DNA of 44,797 bases from Terriglobia bacterium (lineage in GTDB: Bacteria; Acidobacteriota; Terriglobia; Bryobacterales; Bryobacteraceae): NCBI GenBank assembly GCA_003175985.1, contig PSRJ01000044.1, positions 1 through 44,797 on the forward strand, given 5' to 3'. This document shows positions 36,445 to 44,797 of the stretch, one piece after another. The stretch's first letter is position 1. Each line of letters opens with the position of its first letter. A model generated the notes under the pieces. The model was not told the DNA's origin. It worked only from the letters and a program-made list of their open reading frames with translations, and did not search any database. A program made the translations under genes and the position numbers.

Positions 36445-37607
36445 GGAGCGCGCACTGTTCGGTTTTCTGCGTCCTCCAGGCGGCAAATGAATCCCCAACC
36501 GCCACCCAGTTCACTAACGGCCAGCATCAGCTCGTTGCGCCCTTTTTTCAGCGGAAGGTAGACGGCGTCATTTTCCGGATTGACGATCCCCAAGAACGCA
36601 GGATCCCGGAAATTCTGCGCGCTTCGCCCACGGTAAAGAATCCTGCCATTCAGAAACAGGCTGACGTCGTCGCTATACCCGATGTATAGTTTCTTCACCT
36701 CGTCGCGGGCGGCGACGATGGTGGTTCGCGCGTACACTACCTTCATGCCCGGCTGCGGTTCCAGCCGCTTCGAAAAATCGTTCGCGAACGTAACCATCGG
36801 ATGCGGGCTCTCACGATATCGATTGATGACTACGAACCCGGGCGGCTCCGCTTCCACATCCTCCCAACCTATGACATGGCCGGACGGCGAAAGGGGCCGC
36901 TCCGGGTTGCGTTCGAGCGCGTCATACGCGGGCGACAAGCTCCATTTCGTCAGGGTGCCTGGAGGCGTCTGTGGCGGGTGCCGCTCCCACGGCGCGTCGG
37001 CTGTCGGCCGGATCTCGAAATTTGAGAAGTAAGTCGCGCCCGTCAGGACAGCCAGGGCGATCTCGCCCTTCTGAATACCAGTCTTCAAATCATCGATAAC
37101 CAGCGCGGGTTTGCTCATGTCCTTTACGTAGAACTTCGCCTGCGCTCCCGCCACTTCTAACCGCAGGTGGAACCAGACATCCTTCGGAATATCGATCGCA
37201 CCGGTGAAGCCCGGCCCGTTATAAATTTGCCAGTTCAGACCGGTGCGAAGAACCGGCGTATATTGCATCGCGTCCGGAAGCCCTGATTTGTGCTGGCGGA
37301 GATAGATCCATTCGGCATTGGCGCCATCGCTCGCGATGCGAAACTGAATCCCGAAGAAGCCGCGGCTTGCGGGGGTTGCGACATCTACATCGATCACGCC
37401 ATCGCGCATCTCCAGGTCGTTCAATACCGCCGCTCCACCATCCAGGAAGAGGCACTTGCGGCCTTGATATTCAGCCAGCTTGGCGTTCGCCTGCAAGTCC
37501 CAACGCGCTGCGTCCGCGGAAACCTGCAGAGTTTGCCCCGGTTGGGAACGCGCCATGGAGCCGCACAGCATCCCGTAAGTGACGCAAACAACGCAAGGTC
37601 GCAACAT
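36441..37607 (-). CDS. Secreted concanavalin-like (LamG/DUF1080-type) protein
   Basis: 388 residues with a signal peptide at the N-terminus (about 1-22). About 30-210 is a beta-sandwich like the 3-keto-disaccharide hydrolase/LamG fold: EYQGRKCLFLDGGAAVLNDLEMRDG, RGFFGIQFRIASDG, WFHLRLEVAGAQAKFYV. The C-terminal part about 240-388 has a second beta domain ending in VYLPLKKGRNELMLAVSELGGGWGF, resembling carbohydrate-binding or sialic-acid esterase accessory domains. Catalytic residues not identified. ATG 37607 has GGAGG about 11 nt upstream. Probably involved in glycan binding or breakdown. Confidence 0.65.
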   Translation of the reverse strand: MLRPCVVCVTYGMLCGSMARSQPGQTLQVSADAARWDLQANAKLAEYQGRKCLFLDGGAAVLNDLEMRDGVIDVDVATPASRGFFGIQFRIASDGANAEWIYLRQHKSGLPDAMQYTPVLRTGLNWQIYNGPGFTGAIDIPKDVWFHLRLEVAGAQAKFYVKDMSKPALVIDDLKTGIQKGEIALAVLTGATYFSNFEIRPTADAPWERHPPQTPPGTLTKWSLSPAYDALERNPERPLSPSGHVIGWEDVEAEPPGFVVINRYRESPHPMVTFANDFSKRLEPQPGMKVVYARTTIVAARDEVKKLYIGYSDDVSLFLNGRILYRGRSAQNFRDPAFLGIVNPENDAVYLPLKKGRNELMLAVSELGGGWGFICRLEDAENRTVRAP

Positions 37608-37687
37608 AAGCCGTCAGTCCTCCAAAAGAACTAGACGCAGACTGCTGGTTTTCGAGAGTGCGGTGGTGGTGTTTTTCGGGAAGCCCG

Positions 37688-37939
37688 CTAATAGCTCAAT
37701 GTTCCGCTCCGCGGCGGCTCATCGGGATTGGGCAAATACAACGTCTTGCAGCGGTCGCAACGGTAGATTTCCGCATGCGAGCCGAATTTGCGCTTCACTT
37801 CTTCGCCAAAGAAATACCAGCGCTTCAAGTGACCGGCGCAAAGCTTGCCCTTTTCGTCCTTTTCATCGCAGGCGCGCATGCGAAGGTTGCGTTTCTTGAC
37901 TTTGGCGCCGTCGCTGAGCGTATCCACCACTTCGCTCAT
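37688..37939 (-). CDS. 83-residue zinc-ribbon-like protein
   Basis: Begins MSEVVDTLSDGAKVKKRNLRMRACDEKD; then KGKLCAGHLKRWYFFGEEV and YRCDRCKTLYLPNP. The C-x-x-C pair near residue 67 plus two earlier Cys (near 24 and 34) could bind one zinc. Basic N-terminal half, no signal peptide, probably cytosolic. Starts 32 bp after the subtilase stop on the same strand and may be co-transcribed. No strong ribosome-binding site at the ATG. Function unknown. Confidence 0.68.
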   Translation of the reverse strand: MSEVVDTLSDGAKVKKRNLRMRACDEKDEKGKLCAGHLKRWYFFGEEVKRKFGSHAEIYRCDRCKTLYLPNPDEPPRSGTLSY

Positions 37940-37971
37940 GGAGAACGATGAGTATAACAGCCAGCGCGCAA

Positions 37972-40900
37972 TTACTGGACAGGAATCACAATCCCCGACG
38001 GCGATGTTTGCCCGCCGACGGAGATGGTGATCGGCTGGTTGCCCGTGCCGATCCCGGCGGGAATCTGCACGTTCACCTGGTAGACGACGAACCCAGGCGC
38101 CAGGCCGCAAAACTGCGGCGTGACCTGCTGACCGCCGATGCTCACGCTACACGCCGCGGTCGTTGTAGAACTGGTGCCCGAAGCCGGCGCCCCATCAGCG
38201 GGCGTATTGCTCACCGGCCCGAGACCATTCGCGAATAGTGAGATGAACTGTCCCCGTACCGCCGGATTGCTGCTGGTAATCACTTTGAAATTCGTGTCGA
38301 GCGCATCGGCAACGTTTCCGCTGTTGGTGAAGAATGCCGGCGTGTAGTCGGCCAGCGAGGCGGTCACCACGTTACTGTAAATGGAGGTGCCGAAACTCTG
38401 ATCCAGAGTGACTTTCACTTGCGCGGATTTTTGGCCTTTCAGGGTCCATGGCACCTGGACATTGATTTGGCCCGCGCTTGCGGCTACGACAGGAGCGGGC
38501 ACGCTGATTCCTGCGGCAGGTACATCAAAGCTCACGTTGACCCCGTCCAGCACCAGAGGGTACGGTGACGTGCTGGCCAAATCGTATCCCTGGGCCGAGT
38601 TCATCAGTAAATCCTGGTCCATCAGGTTGGAGCCCTTAATGGCGATGATGGATCCTGGAGCAACGGTACTTTGAAAGCTGGCATTATCGAGGATCTGGCC
38701 ATCGGCAATCGCCGGCTTCGGCAGAATGAACGCGTTAAACGAAAATGTATTCCCCGCCGCCCGGGCCGTCACCGTGGGGGTGCCCGTATTCGGCCCGAGC
38801 ATTACGCTCGTGTAAGCGACGCCGTAATTATCGGTAGCGCAGGTAACAGAGGACGAGTTCTCGGGAGTGCATTGCGGCTCACCCTTTACGCTCTGAAATG
38901 TCAGGGCATTTCGGGACGCCGTGAATGTCACCGGAGTCCCCGAAACCGGGGCCCCGTATACGTCCACCGATTGGATGGCAATCGTGCCGCCCTGCGTTCC
39001 AGGTGTGCCTTGAAGCGAGCCAAACAAAGGAAAGACGGTGCTTGGAACTCCGGCGGGCACGATAAACAAGTACGGTATTCGCAGCGAAACCCCAGTCGCT
39101 TTTAGCGTTATCCCGCCGGAATATGCGCCGGAAGGGGGTACCGAACCAGAAAGGGTGATCGCCAGTGTCGTTGTCGGACAAGTGGCGGACGTGCAACCCG
39201 CGAGAGTGACGGTCTGCTTGTCGGCTGCCACCGTGATTCCCGACGGTGTCGAATTCGGCGCCACGGCAACCGCGAGCGTAACCGAGCTGGTTCCGCGATT
39301 CGTAATAGTGAGACTTTTATTAATGGGCAGCACGCCCGCTTTCAGATAGCCGAATGAGACACTGGCAGGTTCAGAAGTAACCGTGACCGCAGCAGCCGCT
39401 CCCGCATCCAGCCGGCCCGCGCCCAGCCATTCCACATCGACCGGATTGCCCTGATCGTCCGTCGTGGTATCCTGCGCGGCCGAGTTCATCAGCGCCGAGC
39501 GAATTTGTGACGCAGTGTAGCTTGGGTGAGCCTGTTTCACCAGTGCCGCGGCTCCAGCAGTGATGGGGGCGGCAAAGCTGGTGCCATCGGCCGCGGCATA
39601 GCCGTTCACGCTGTAGAGGAACCCGTTCGGATCGTATGTTTGCACTGCCAGATACAAACCGGGCGAAAACGCGATTGTGGAGTCCAGTCCGCCGGTCGCC
39701 ACCAAATCCGGCTTGACAGCTCCATCGGGACTGGGCCCAAATGACGAGTAACTTGCCAGTTGGTTGGCTGCTATCGGAGGGCTGATCTTTTCAAGCGCAT
39801 TGTAGTCGGAGAGCTCCATCTCGATACCTGCAGAGTCGATGGTCACGACCTGGCGCGGGTGCGTGGCGATATAGCTTTTCAGCGCCAGACCGTCGCTATT
39901 GGAGATCATGACCAGTGGCCCGACAAAATCCTGAGCACTCGGGCTGATCGGAGCACTCGAATCGGCCATGTACAGGATCGCGCCAACGGCCCCTGCCGCC
40001 TGGGCGTTGCTCGTTTTCGTTGTGAACGTGCAGGTTCCCCGCAAAATCAACGCAAAGGACCCGGTCAACGATCCGGCAGGAAGCGACGTGCATGCCAGAC
40101 CGTCATTGCTAAGTTGCGTAATATCGACCAAGGGCGCTCGGTTCGCGCCCTGAGCGGACGGAGTAAACACGGAATCTCCGGCGACCGCGCTGATCCTCTG
40201 AAGGTTTGCCGGGGCATCGGACGCGTTTACGCCCACGCTGGGAGTAAGCACATGCGACGTCGTGGTTGCACCTACCGCAAGAACCGAAGGCGCCGATGAG
40301 GGCGACGAAATCGAGTTGAAGTAAGGATAAGGCTCCTGGTAAATCAGGTTGGGGTCCGAACCGTTGTTGCCCGCCGCCGCCGTGATTACCAAACCTTTCT
40401 GCGCAGCCTTTTCAAACGCATAGGCCACCGGGTCGCAGGGCTGGCCCGTGGCGATTCCACATGCGGAACCCGTATCGACCGCACCCGTTAGCGCCGGGCC
40501 GCCCCAGGAAATACTGGCCACATCCATGCCGTCGCTCAGGGCATCCTGAATCGCCTGAATCATTACATCGTCTGTTGGACCATCATTCACTCCGGGCGTG
40601 CCCACGATTTTGTAATTGCCCAAATAGGCTTTGGGCGCCATGCCGGTCATCGCGACCGTGCCGCTATTCTGGTTTGCCGCCGCAGCGGAGGCGACCGCCG
40701 TGCCATGGCCTAACCGGTCGCGAGGCGTGTAGTCATCGGGCTGCGATTGCGCCGCGGGATTACTCCGGTCCACCACGTTGGCCATCGCTAGCTGGCGCAC
40801 GTAACTGCGGGCCACAATAACCTTGCTATTGGTAAAGTTCTTGCAATCGTCGGAAAATCCGGAGCACTTCGGAAAACCGGCGGGCATGGATAAGGAACTG

Positions 40901-41403
40901 TCTTGGAACGCGGGGTGCGTAAGTTCGATCCCCGAATCGAGAATCGCGATCTTCATTCCCTTCCCGGCGTTCGACTGCCCGCCAAGCGCATCCCAGGCCA
41001 CCGGCGCCCTCATAAGCTGCGTGGCGCGGTTCAGCGTCGGCTTGTAGCGGCGCATGGGCCGCACTGCCGCGACTCCCGGGATCGCCAGCATTTCGGAAAC
41101 TCGATCGGCGGGCGCGGTCACAAAAACTGCGTTCAAGAGATCGGAAACCGCCCCGGTCACCTGAATACGCCGCGCGGCCAGATCGCTGATGACTCTCTGC
41201 TGCCGGGTTTCGATCTGATTCCGGTATGCCGATGCGGAGGCCGATTGCATTTCGGCCCGCCCTGCGAAGCGCGCCGCCACTGGGGGGTCGTCCAGGAGCA
41301 GCGTGTAACGACCCGGAACGAACTGGGCATAGCAGCCGGAAACTATAAGAATAAACGGGATAGCGCCTTGTACGATCCGGCGCGCGAAGAGGCCTGCAAA
41401 CAT
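37972..41403 (-). CDS. Large secreted subtilase (S8) with PA insert and Solibacter-type C-terminal domain
   Basis: 1143 residues. Signal peptide about 1-25; it ends IVSGCYAQF, where VSGC also fits a lipobox. Inhibitor-I9-like propeptide about 28-120 (YTLLLDDPPVAARF). Peptidase S8 with Asp156 (AILDSGIELTHPAF), His233 (RLGHGTAVASAAA) and Ser609 (DGTSFAAPITAGAAAL); the long gap between His and Ser includes a PA domain about 390-500. Then Ig-like beta domains about 690-900 and, about 930-1143, a domain like that at the end of the 5181-7061 protein (LFANGLGPVSN). Extracellular protease, probably autoprocessed. ATG 41403 is chosen; an ATG at 41445 would add 14 basic residues. Confidence 0.88.
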   Translation of the reverse strand: MFAGLFARRIVQGAIPFILIVSGCYAQFVPGRYTLLLDDPPVAARFAGRAEMQSASASAYRNQIETRQQRVISDLAARRIQVTGAVSDLLNAVFVTAPADRVSEMLAIPGVAAVRPMRRYKPTLNRATQLMRAPVAWDALGGQSNAGKGMKIAILDSGIELTHPAFQDSSLSMPAGFPKCSGFSDDCKNFTNSKVIVARSYVRQLAMANVVDRSNPAAQSQPDDYTPRDRLGHGTAVASAAAANQNSGTVAMTGMAPKAYLGNYKIVGTPGVNDGPTDDVMIQAIQDALSDGMDVASISWGGPALTGAVDTGSACGIATGQPCDPVAYAFEKAAQKGLVITAAAGNNGSDPNLIYQEPYPYFNSISSPSSAPSVLAVGATTTSHVLTPSVGVNASDAPANLQRISAVAGDSVFTPSAQGANRAPLVDITQLSNDGLACTSLPAGSLTGSFALILRGTCTFTTKTSNAQAAGAVGAILYMADSSAPISPSAQDFVGPLVMISNSDGLALKSYIATHPRQVVTIDSAGIEMELSDYNALEKISPPIAANQLASYSSFGPSPDGAVKPDLVATGGLDSTIAFSPGLYLAVQTYDPNGFLYSVNGYAAADGTSFAAPITAGAAALVKQAHPSYTASQIRSALMNSAAQDTTTDDQGNPVDVEWLGAGRLDAGAAAAVTVTSEPASVSFGYLKAGVLPINKSLTITNRGTSSVTLAVAVAPNSTPSGITVAADKQTVTLAGCTSATCPTTTLAITLSGSVPPSGAYSGGITLKATGVSLRIPYLFIVPAGVPSTVFPLFGSLQGTPGTQGGTIAIQSVDVYGAPVSGTPVTFTASRNALTFQSVKGEPQCTPENSSSVTCATDNYGVAYTSVMLGPNTGTPTVTARAAGNTFSFNAFILPKPAIADGQILDNASFQSTVAPGSIIAIKGSNLMDQDLLMNSAQGYDLASTSPYPLVLDGVNVSFDVPAAGISVPAPVVAASAGQINVQVPWTLKGQKSAQVKVTLDQSFGTSIYSNVVTASLADYTPAFFTNSGNVADALDTNFKVITSSNPAVRGQFISLFANGLGPVSNTPADGAPASGTSSTTTAACSVSIGGQQVTPQFCGLAPGFVVYQVNVQIPAGIGTGNQPITISVGGQTSPSGIVIPVQ

Positions 41404-41472
41404 AGTGGTACGACGATGGTAACATCGCGCCGGTTTCTTAAACATTCGTAGAGAGGTAGCCGTCGAACCTAT

Positions 41473-41877
41473 CTATCGAAAGGGATTAACGATTTGAAGG
41501 GGGGCTTTGAAGATTCTGCCGGGTAAGTCTTCCGAATAGAGAGTCGTTATACCACCGTCCAGGCATGCCCCAATGATCATGACGTCCCAGAATGAAACGC
41601 CCTGTTCCTGATGCAGTGGCTGCGCGTATTCGAAAGCTCTTGGAGATGGAATGACAAGCTGCAATACTTCCATAAACTCATGCAGGCGTGCCCACGCTTG
41701 TGCTGCCGTGAAACCTTGTGATGTCAATTTCCGGGAAGCGGCCATGAATTCGACCGCGGTTTGCCAAAGCAGGACTCCCTCCGGCACACCGGCGATAAGC
41801 TCGAATGCTCGCTGCTGCCTCTTAGAATCGGCGCAATCGCAACTGTAGATAAGAATGTTGGTATCAAACGCGGTCAT
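41473..41877 (-). CDS. PIN-domain toxin (VapC-like)
   Basis: 134 residues, typical VapC size. Acidic active-site residues are visible: Asp5 in FDTNILIY, Glu in AVEFMAA near 43, Asp in SFWDVMIIGACL near 95, and SEDLPGR near 115. PIN toxins are Mg-dependent RNases that often cut tRNA. Its start overlaps the end of the antitoxin gene by 14 bp. It lies 69 bp upstream of the protease start on the same strand; co-transcription is possible. Confidence 0.87.
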   Translation of the reverse strand: MTAFDTNILIYSCDCADSKRQQRAFELIAGVPEGVLLWQTAVEFMAASRKLTSQGFTAAQAWARLHEFMEVLQLVIPSPRAFEYAQPLHQEQGVSFWDVMIIGACLDGGITTLYSEDLPGRIFKAPLQIVNPFR

Positions 41878-42052
41878 GCAACTCGTCGCGAGAGGGGAGA
41901 GGTCCGGTCAGGAAAAAGTTCATCTGTCTGATACCACCGCGGAGTCGCTCCAGCGCAAGCTGCCGGGATGACCCGGACACTGTTTCGCGTTGAATAATCA
42001 ACCGGACGCGCTCAGATTCGTGTAAGGAAATACTTCCCAGAGGTTTCAGCAC
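41864..42052 (-). CDS. Antitoxin of the VapC-like toxin
   Basis: 62 residues, upstream of and overlapping the PIN gene, as expected for an antitoxin. SLHESERVRLIIQRETVSGSSRQLALERLRGGIRQ-type helices, ending in SRDELHDRV; the C-terminus would wrap the toxin. No clear AbrB or RHH fold can be assigned. The start is a GTG at 42052 with a run of seven G directly before it. Expected to neutralise the toxin and repress the operon. Confidence 0.72.
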   Translation of the reverse strand: MLKPLGSISLHESERVRLIIQRETVSGSSRQLALERLRGGIRQMNFFLTGPLPSRDELHDRV

Positions 42053-42166
42053 CCCCCCGTATAGATCGCATCCGTAACTTGGCTATCCATAGAAAGGCTC
42101 GCCTTCAGCTTACATCTGCTCCCGCCGATCTTCAATCGTTGCTACCCAAATCCGCTCCGGACACGC

Positions 42167-42172
42167 TACAAT
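42167..42172 (+). promoter_or_regulatory. Candidate -10 box of the rimP-nusA-infB operon
   Basis: TACAAT 25 bp before the leader hairpin, in the divergent gap from the antitoxin gene. No -35 at the normal distance. Position relative to the leader hairpin fits a promoter. Confidence 0.4.
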
Positions 42173-42196
42173 GGGGATTGATTGCCGGACCTGATG

Positions 42197-42219
42197 AGTG
42201 GGCGAAAGCCCACTTTTTT
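42197..42219 (+). terminator. Leader hairpin (attenuator-like) before rimP
   Basis: AGTGGGC (42197-42203), GAAA loop, GCCCACT (42208-42214), then six T. It is a small, perfect intrinsic-terminator shape between the candidate promoter and the rimP start. Similar hairpins precede this operon in other bacteria and may let NusA control its own synthesis. Confidence 0.8.
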
Positions 42220-42244
42220 GTTGGTTTTGACATTCGTAGCAACG

Positions 42245-42709
42245 ATGCGAGAAGCAGTGGCGTCCAAGATCGAAGAAATCGCGCAACGCGTGACGGAATC
42301 GGAAGGCATGGAACTGGTCGAGGTCGAGGTTAAGGGTGGCGGTAACCAGCGGTTGGTGCGGGTCTATATCGATAAGCCCGATGGGGTTACGCACGCGGAC
42401 TGTGAACTCGTGTCGCAACAGGTTGGAACCATTCTGGACGTGGAGGATGTGGTTCCTGGGGGCCGCTATACGCTCGAGGTCTCCTCTCCCGGGATCGAGC
42501 GAAAGCTTCTCAAGCCCACGGACTATCAACGCTTCCAGGGGAAAAAGGCCAAGGTCACACTGCGCGATCCCATTGAAGGACGGCGCCACTGGGAGGGCAC
42601 TCTGGCGGGGCTCGAAGAGAACACCGCCGTGTTGGAAGTCGCACCGGGAAAGACCATTTGCTTCCCTTTGGCGCAAGTGCAAAAGGCCAATCTGAAGTTC
42701 GAGTGGTAA
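42245..42709 (+). CDS. rimP: Ribosome maturation factor RimP
   Basis: 154 residues, the normal length. Needed for 30S subunit maturation in the cytosol. Motifs: VTESEGMELVEVEVKGGGNQRLVRVYIDKPDGVTHADCELVS across the N-terminal domain and YTLEVSSPGIERKLLKPTDYQRFQG in the hinge, then the C-terminal Sm-like domain. The ATG at 42245 lies after the leader hairpin; an in-frame start inside the hairpin region (42182) would add 21 non-family residues. First gene of the rimP-nusA-infB operon. Confidence 0.94.
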   Translation: MREAVASKIEEIAQRVTESEGMELVEVEVKGGGNQRLVRVYIDKPDGVTHADCELVSQQVGTILDVEDVVPGGRYTLEVSSPGIERKLLKPTDYQRFQGKKAKVTLRDPIEGRRHWEGTLAGLEENTAVLEVAPGKTICFPLAQVQKANLKFEW

Positions 42710-42756
42710 CCCGCCGCGCCACAAGCTAACCAGCAATTTAGGATGAAGAGGGCACT

Positions 42757-44385
42757 TTGGAAACGATTTTTCAGTCTATCGAGATACTGAGCAAGGAAAA
42801 AGGAATCGATCCGCAAATCGTCCTCGACGCGGTCAAGGATGCGATGTTGATCGCCGCGCGCAAGCACTACCGTACGAACGAAGACTATATCGCCGACATG
42901 GACCCCAAGACCGGCGCCATACAGCTCTACGCCGTGAAGAAGGTAGTCGAAGCCGTCACCGATCCTGCGCACGAGATGACGATGAGCGAGGCCCGCCGCA
43001 TTGATTCCTCGGCCGAGATCGGTTCGGAAGTGCGCATCCCCAAAAATACCGAGGCACTGGGGAGGATCTCCGCTCAGACCGCCAAACAGGTGATTTTTCA
43101 GAAGGTTCGCGAAGCCGAGCGGGAAACGGTCTTCCTGGAGTATTCGGGACGTACGGGCGAACTGGTGAATTGCACGATCAAGCGGGTCGAGGGTCCGGAC
43201 TATATTCTGGATCTCGGAAAGACCGAAGCGCGCCTTCCGAAGAAGGAGCAGTCGCGGCTGGAGAGCTACAGCGTGGGTGACCGTGTGCGTTGTGTGATCC
43301 GGCTGGTGGACAAGTCCAGCAAGGGGCCGGGCGTGTTAGTTTCCCGCGCGGCGCCGGAACTGGTGATGCGCCTGTTCGAACAGGAGGTCCCGGAAATCTA
43401 CGATGGAACCGTAGCCATCAAGAATTGCGCCCGCGAAGCCGGCGAGCGCACCAAAATAGCCGTGCAAAGCCGCGATCGCGATGTGGATAGCGTGGGAGCG
43501 TGCGTGGGCATGAAGGGTATGCGCGTGCAGTCGATTATTCGGGAATTGCGCGGCGAAAAGATCGACATCATCGAATACTCCGAAGATCCTGTGGTGTTTG
43601 CCACACACGCGCTGAGTCCGGCGAAGGTCAGCCGGATTACGATTATCGATCCGCTTGAGAAGCACATGGAAGTGATCGTGGATGACTCGCAGCTTTCGCT
43701 CGCCATCGGTAAAAAGGGGCAGAACGTCCGGCTGGCCGCTAAGTTGCTTGGCTGGAAGATCGACATCAAGAGCGAGGAAGAGAAACGCCAGGAAGTGGAA
43801 TCGGCGATGGCTGCGCTGGTCGGACCGGGCGCTCCGGTTTCTTCGCTCATTGAGTACGGACTGCCGGAAAGCGTTGCCGGTAAATTGGTGGAGTCCGGGG
43901 TCGGGACGATCGACAAGCTGGGCAGTATGACCCCTGAACAGTTGGAAGAAATACAGGGCATCGGGGCCCAGATGGTAGAGCAGATCCAGGTGTCGGTGAA
44001 CGCCTATTACAGCCAGTTTGAGGAGCAGGGGCAAGCAGCAGCCCAGGAAGAAGTCATCGAGGAGGTTTTGCAGCCGGAAGGCGAAGCCACTCCTGATTTC
44101 TCGACAGCGCCAGAGGAATTGGCGGAAGTGGAAGGTGTCTCGCCGGATTCGCTGGAAACCGAGCCGCAACCGCTCGACGAATTGACGGAGACGGTTTATC
44201 CGCCCGGGACGCCATACGATACCGAGAGCCCGGAGGAGCGTTTTGAACCGGGAACTCCGGAAGCTGAGGCGGAACAGTTTGGTAGGATAGAAGGCGCGGG
44301 TTCCCCCAATCACAATTCGGACGGTGCGGAGCCGGAGGCGGAGGGCGGCCAGGAAGGCGCCCCCGAAAAGGATCGCGGCGAGTAG
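42757..44385 (+). CDS. nusA: Transcription termination/antitermination factor NusA
   Basis: 542 residues. N-terminal RNA-polymerase-binding domain about 1-125, S1 domain about 130-200 (NCTIKRVEGPDYILDLGKTEARLPKKEQ), KH1 with CVGMKGMRVQSIIRELRGEKIDI, KH2 with SQLSLAIGKKGQNVRLAAKLLGW, then helix-hairpin-helix repeats about 365-420 (LPESVAGKLVESGVGTIDKLG). The tail of about 115 residues is strongly acidic and Pro-rich (PEGEATPDFSTAPEE onward), longer than in E. coli-type NusA. TTG start at 42757 with GAGGG upstream. Second gene of the operon. Confidence 0.95.
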   Translation: METIFQSIEILSKEKGIDPQIVLDAVKDAMLIAARKHYRTNEDYIADMDPKTGAIQLYAVKKVVEAVTDPAHEMTMSEARRIDSSAEIGSEVRIPKNTEALGRISAQTAKQVIFQKVREAERETVFLEYSGRTGELVNCTIKRVEGPDYILDLGKTEARLPKKEQSRLESYSVGDRVRCVIRLVDKSSKGPGVLVSRAAPELVMRLFEQEVPEIYDGTVAIKNCAREAGERTKIAVQSRDRDVDSVGACVGMKGMRVQSIIRELRGEKIDIIEYSEDPVVFATHALSPAKVSRITIIDPLEKHMEVIVDDSQLSLAIGKKGQNVRLAAKLLGWKIDIKSEEEKRQEVESAMAALVGPGAPVSSLIEYGLPESVAGKLVESGVGTIDKLGSMTPEQLEEIQGIGAQMVEQIQVSVNAYYSQFEEQGQAAAQEEVIEEVLQPEGEATPDFSTAPEELAEVEGVSPDSLETEPQPLDELTETVYPPGTPYDTESPEERFEPGTPEAEAEQFGRIEGAGSPNHNSDGAEPEAEGGQEGAPEKDRGE

Positions 44386-44423
44386 TCCGGCCGCGAATTC
44401 GAGTAAACGCAGATTGTCGGTTT

Positions 44424-44797
44424 ATGAAGAAGATTCGTATTAATGAGCTGGCGCGGGAGTTGGAAGTAAAGGCGCACGAAATTTTGGACCGGCTTCCCGA
44501 ATTGGGCGTTACCGAGAAGAAGACGCACTCCAGCTCGATCGATGAAGATGTAGCCATCAAGCTGCGGCGGCTCTATGGCCTTGAAGGACCGGTTGAGTCA
44601 GAAGGGGAGCTGGAACCGGAGCCGGCGGAAGCGCTGCTTGCACCCGAAGCCGCCGAACCCATCGCTCCGGTGGCCTCGCCTGAGGAAGTGCCCGCGCCGA
44701 TTCCGCCCGCGGCTCAAGAACCCGAGCAACCGCGCTTTGCCGCCGAAGAGACCCGGCCCGCCGCTCCCATCCGCCCGCCTCTCGCGAGTGGCAGGCC
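44424..44797 (+). CDS. infB: Translation initiation factor IF-2, N-terminal part (cut by window edge)
   Basis: 124 codons are inside the window. KKIRINELARELEVKAHEILDRL is the IF2-N domain of IF-2, followed by SSSIDEDVAIKLRRLYG. After that comes the low-complexity Pro/Glu/Ala linker normal for the family. The GTPase part lies beyond the window. ATG 44424 is 38 bp after nusA; the ylxR/rnpM-type gene often found between nusA and infB is absent here. Confidence 0.93.
   Translation, partial: MKKIRINELARELEVKAHEILDRLPELGVTEKKTHSSSIDEDVAIKLRRLYGLEGPVESEGELEPEPAEALLAPEAAEPIAPVASPEEVPAPIPPAAQEPEQPRFAAEETRPAAPIRPPLASGR

Noticed and set aside
40915..40945. GTTCGATCCCCGAATC resembling a tRNA T-arm
   Set aside because: Lies inside the subtilase catalytic Asp motif and has no matching D-arm, anticodon arm or acceptor stem.

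Overview
The window looks like a piece of an Acidobacteriota chromosome, close to the Candidatus Solibacter / Bryobacterales group. The main reasons are: (1) two secreted proteins (5181-7061 and 37972-41403) end in what I recognise as the Solibacter-type C-terminal domain (TIGR03437-like); (2) a 1251-residue Oar/TonB-dependent-receptor-like protein starts with a carboxypeptidase-regulatory-like domain; (3) there are many secreted or membrane proteins of acidobacterial type; (4) base composition is moderately GC-rich with frequent GTG and TTG starts. This is judged by eye, without database searches. I see no tRNA, rRNA, CRISPR array, insertion sequence or prophage.

Layout. 1-1674: the 5' end of thiL (minus), a cold-shock protein with a long leader, and a medium-chain dehydrogenase; a strong terminator separates the last two. 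1744-5233: a metal-uptake operon (His/Cys-rich mini-protein, outer-membrane porin-like protein, ZnuA/TroA-type binding protein, ZnuB-type permease) with no ATPase gene. 5181-12305: secreted proteins (Asp-box protein, FecR-domain protein, cupin, giant TonB-receptor-like protein). 12546-17071 (minus): a tightly packed eight-gene set with glnK, two tiny membrane proteins, amt, a TPR protein, a third tiny membrane protein, a CPA2 cation/proton antiporter and a small RHH-like protein. A second copy of the RHH-like gene lies about 400 bp upstream. 17745-19745: a histidine kinase/response regulator pair. 19887-25356: an APC permease, two small proteins, then a Tat-exported thiamine-diphosphate enzyme directly followed by a c-type cytochrome. 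25359-29181 (minus): ubiX-pheA-lon. 29317-32310: an XRE regulator with an S24-like tail, a 36-residue secreted peptide and two membrane proteins. 32328-41403: a SprT-like metalloprotease, a FabH, a heparinase-like protein, a candidate structured RNA, small Cys-rich proteins and a large secreted subtilase. 41473-42052: a vapBC-like toxin-antitoxin pair. 42198-44797: the rimP-nusA-infB translation/transcription operon with a leader hairpin.

The items most worth follow-up are the periplasmic ThDP enzyme plus cytochrome c pair, the ammonium-transport operon with three unannotated mini membrane proteins and an antiporter, the 36-residue secreted CxxC peptide next to a multi-spanning membrane protein, and the structured intergenic RNA candidate at about 35.7-36.08 kb.
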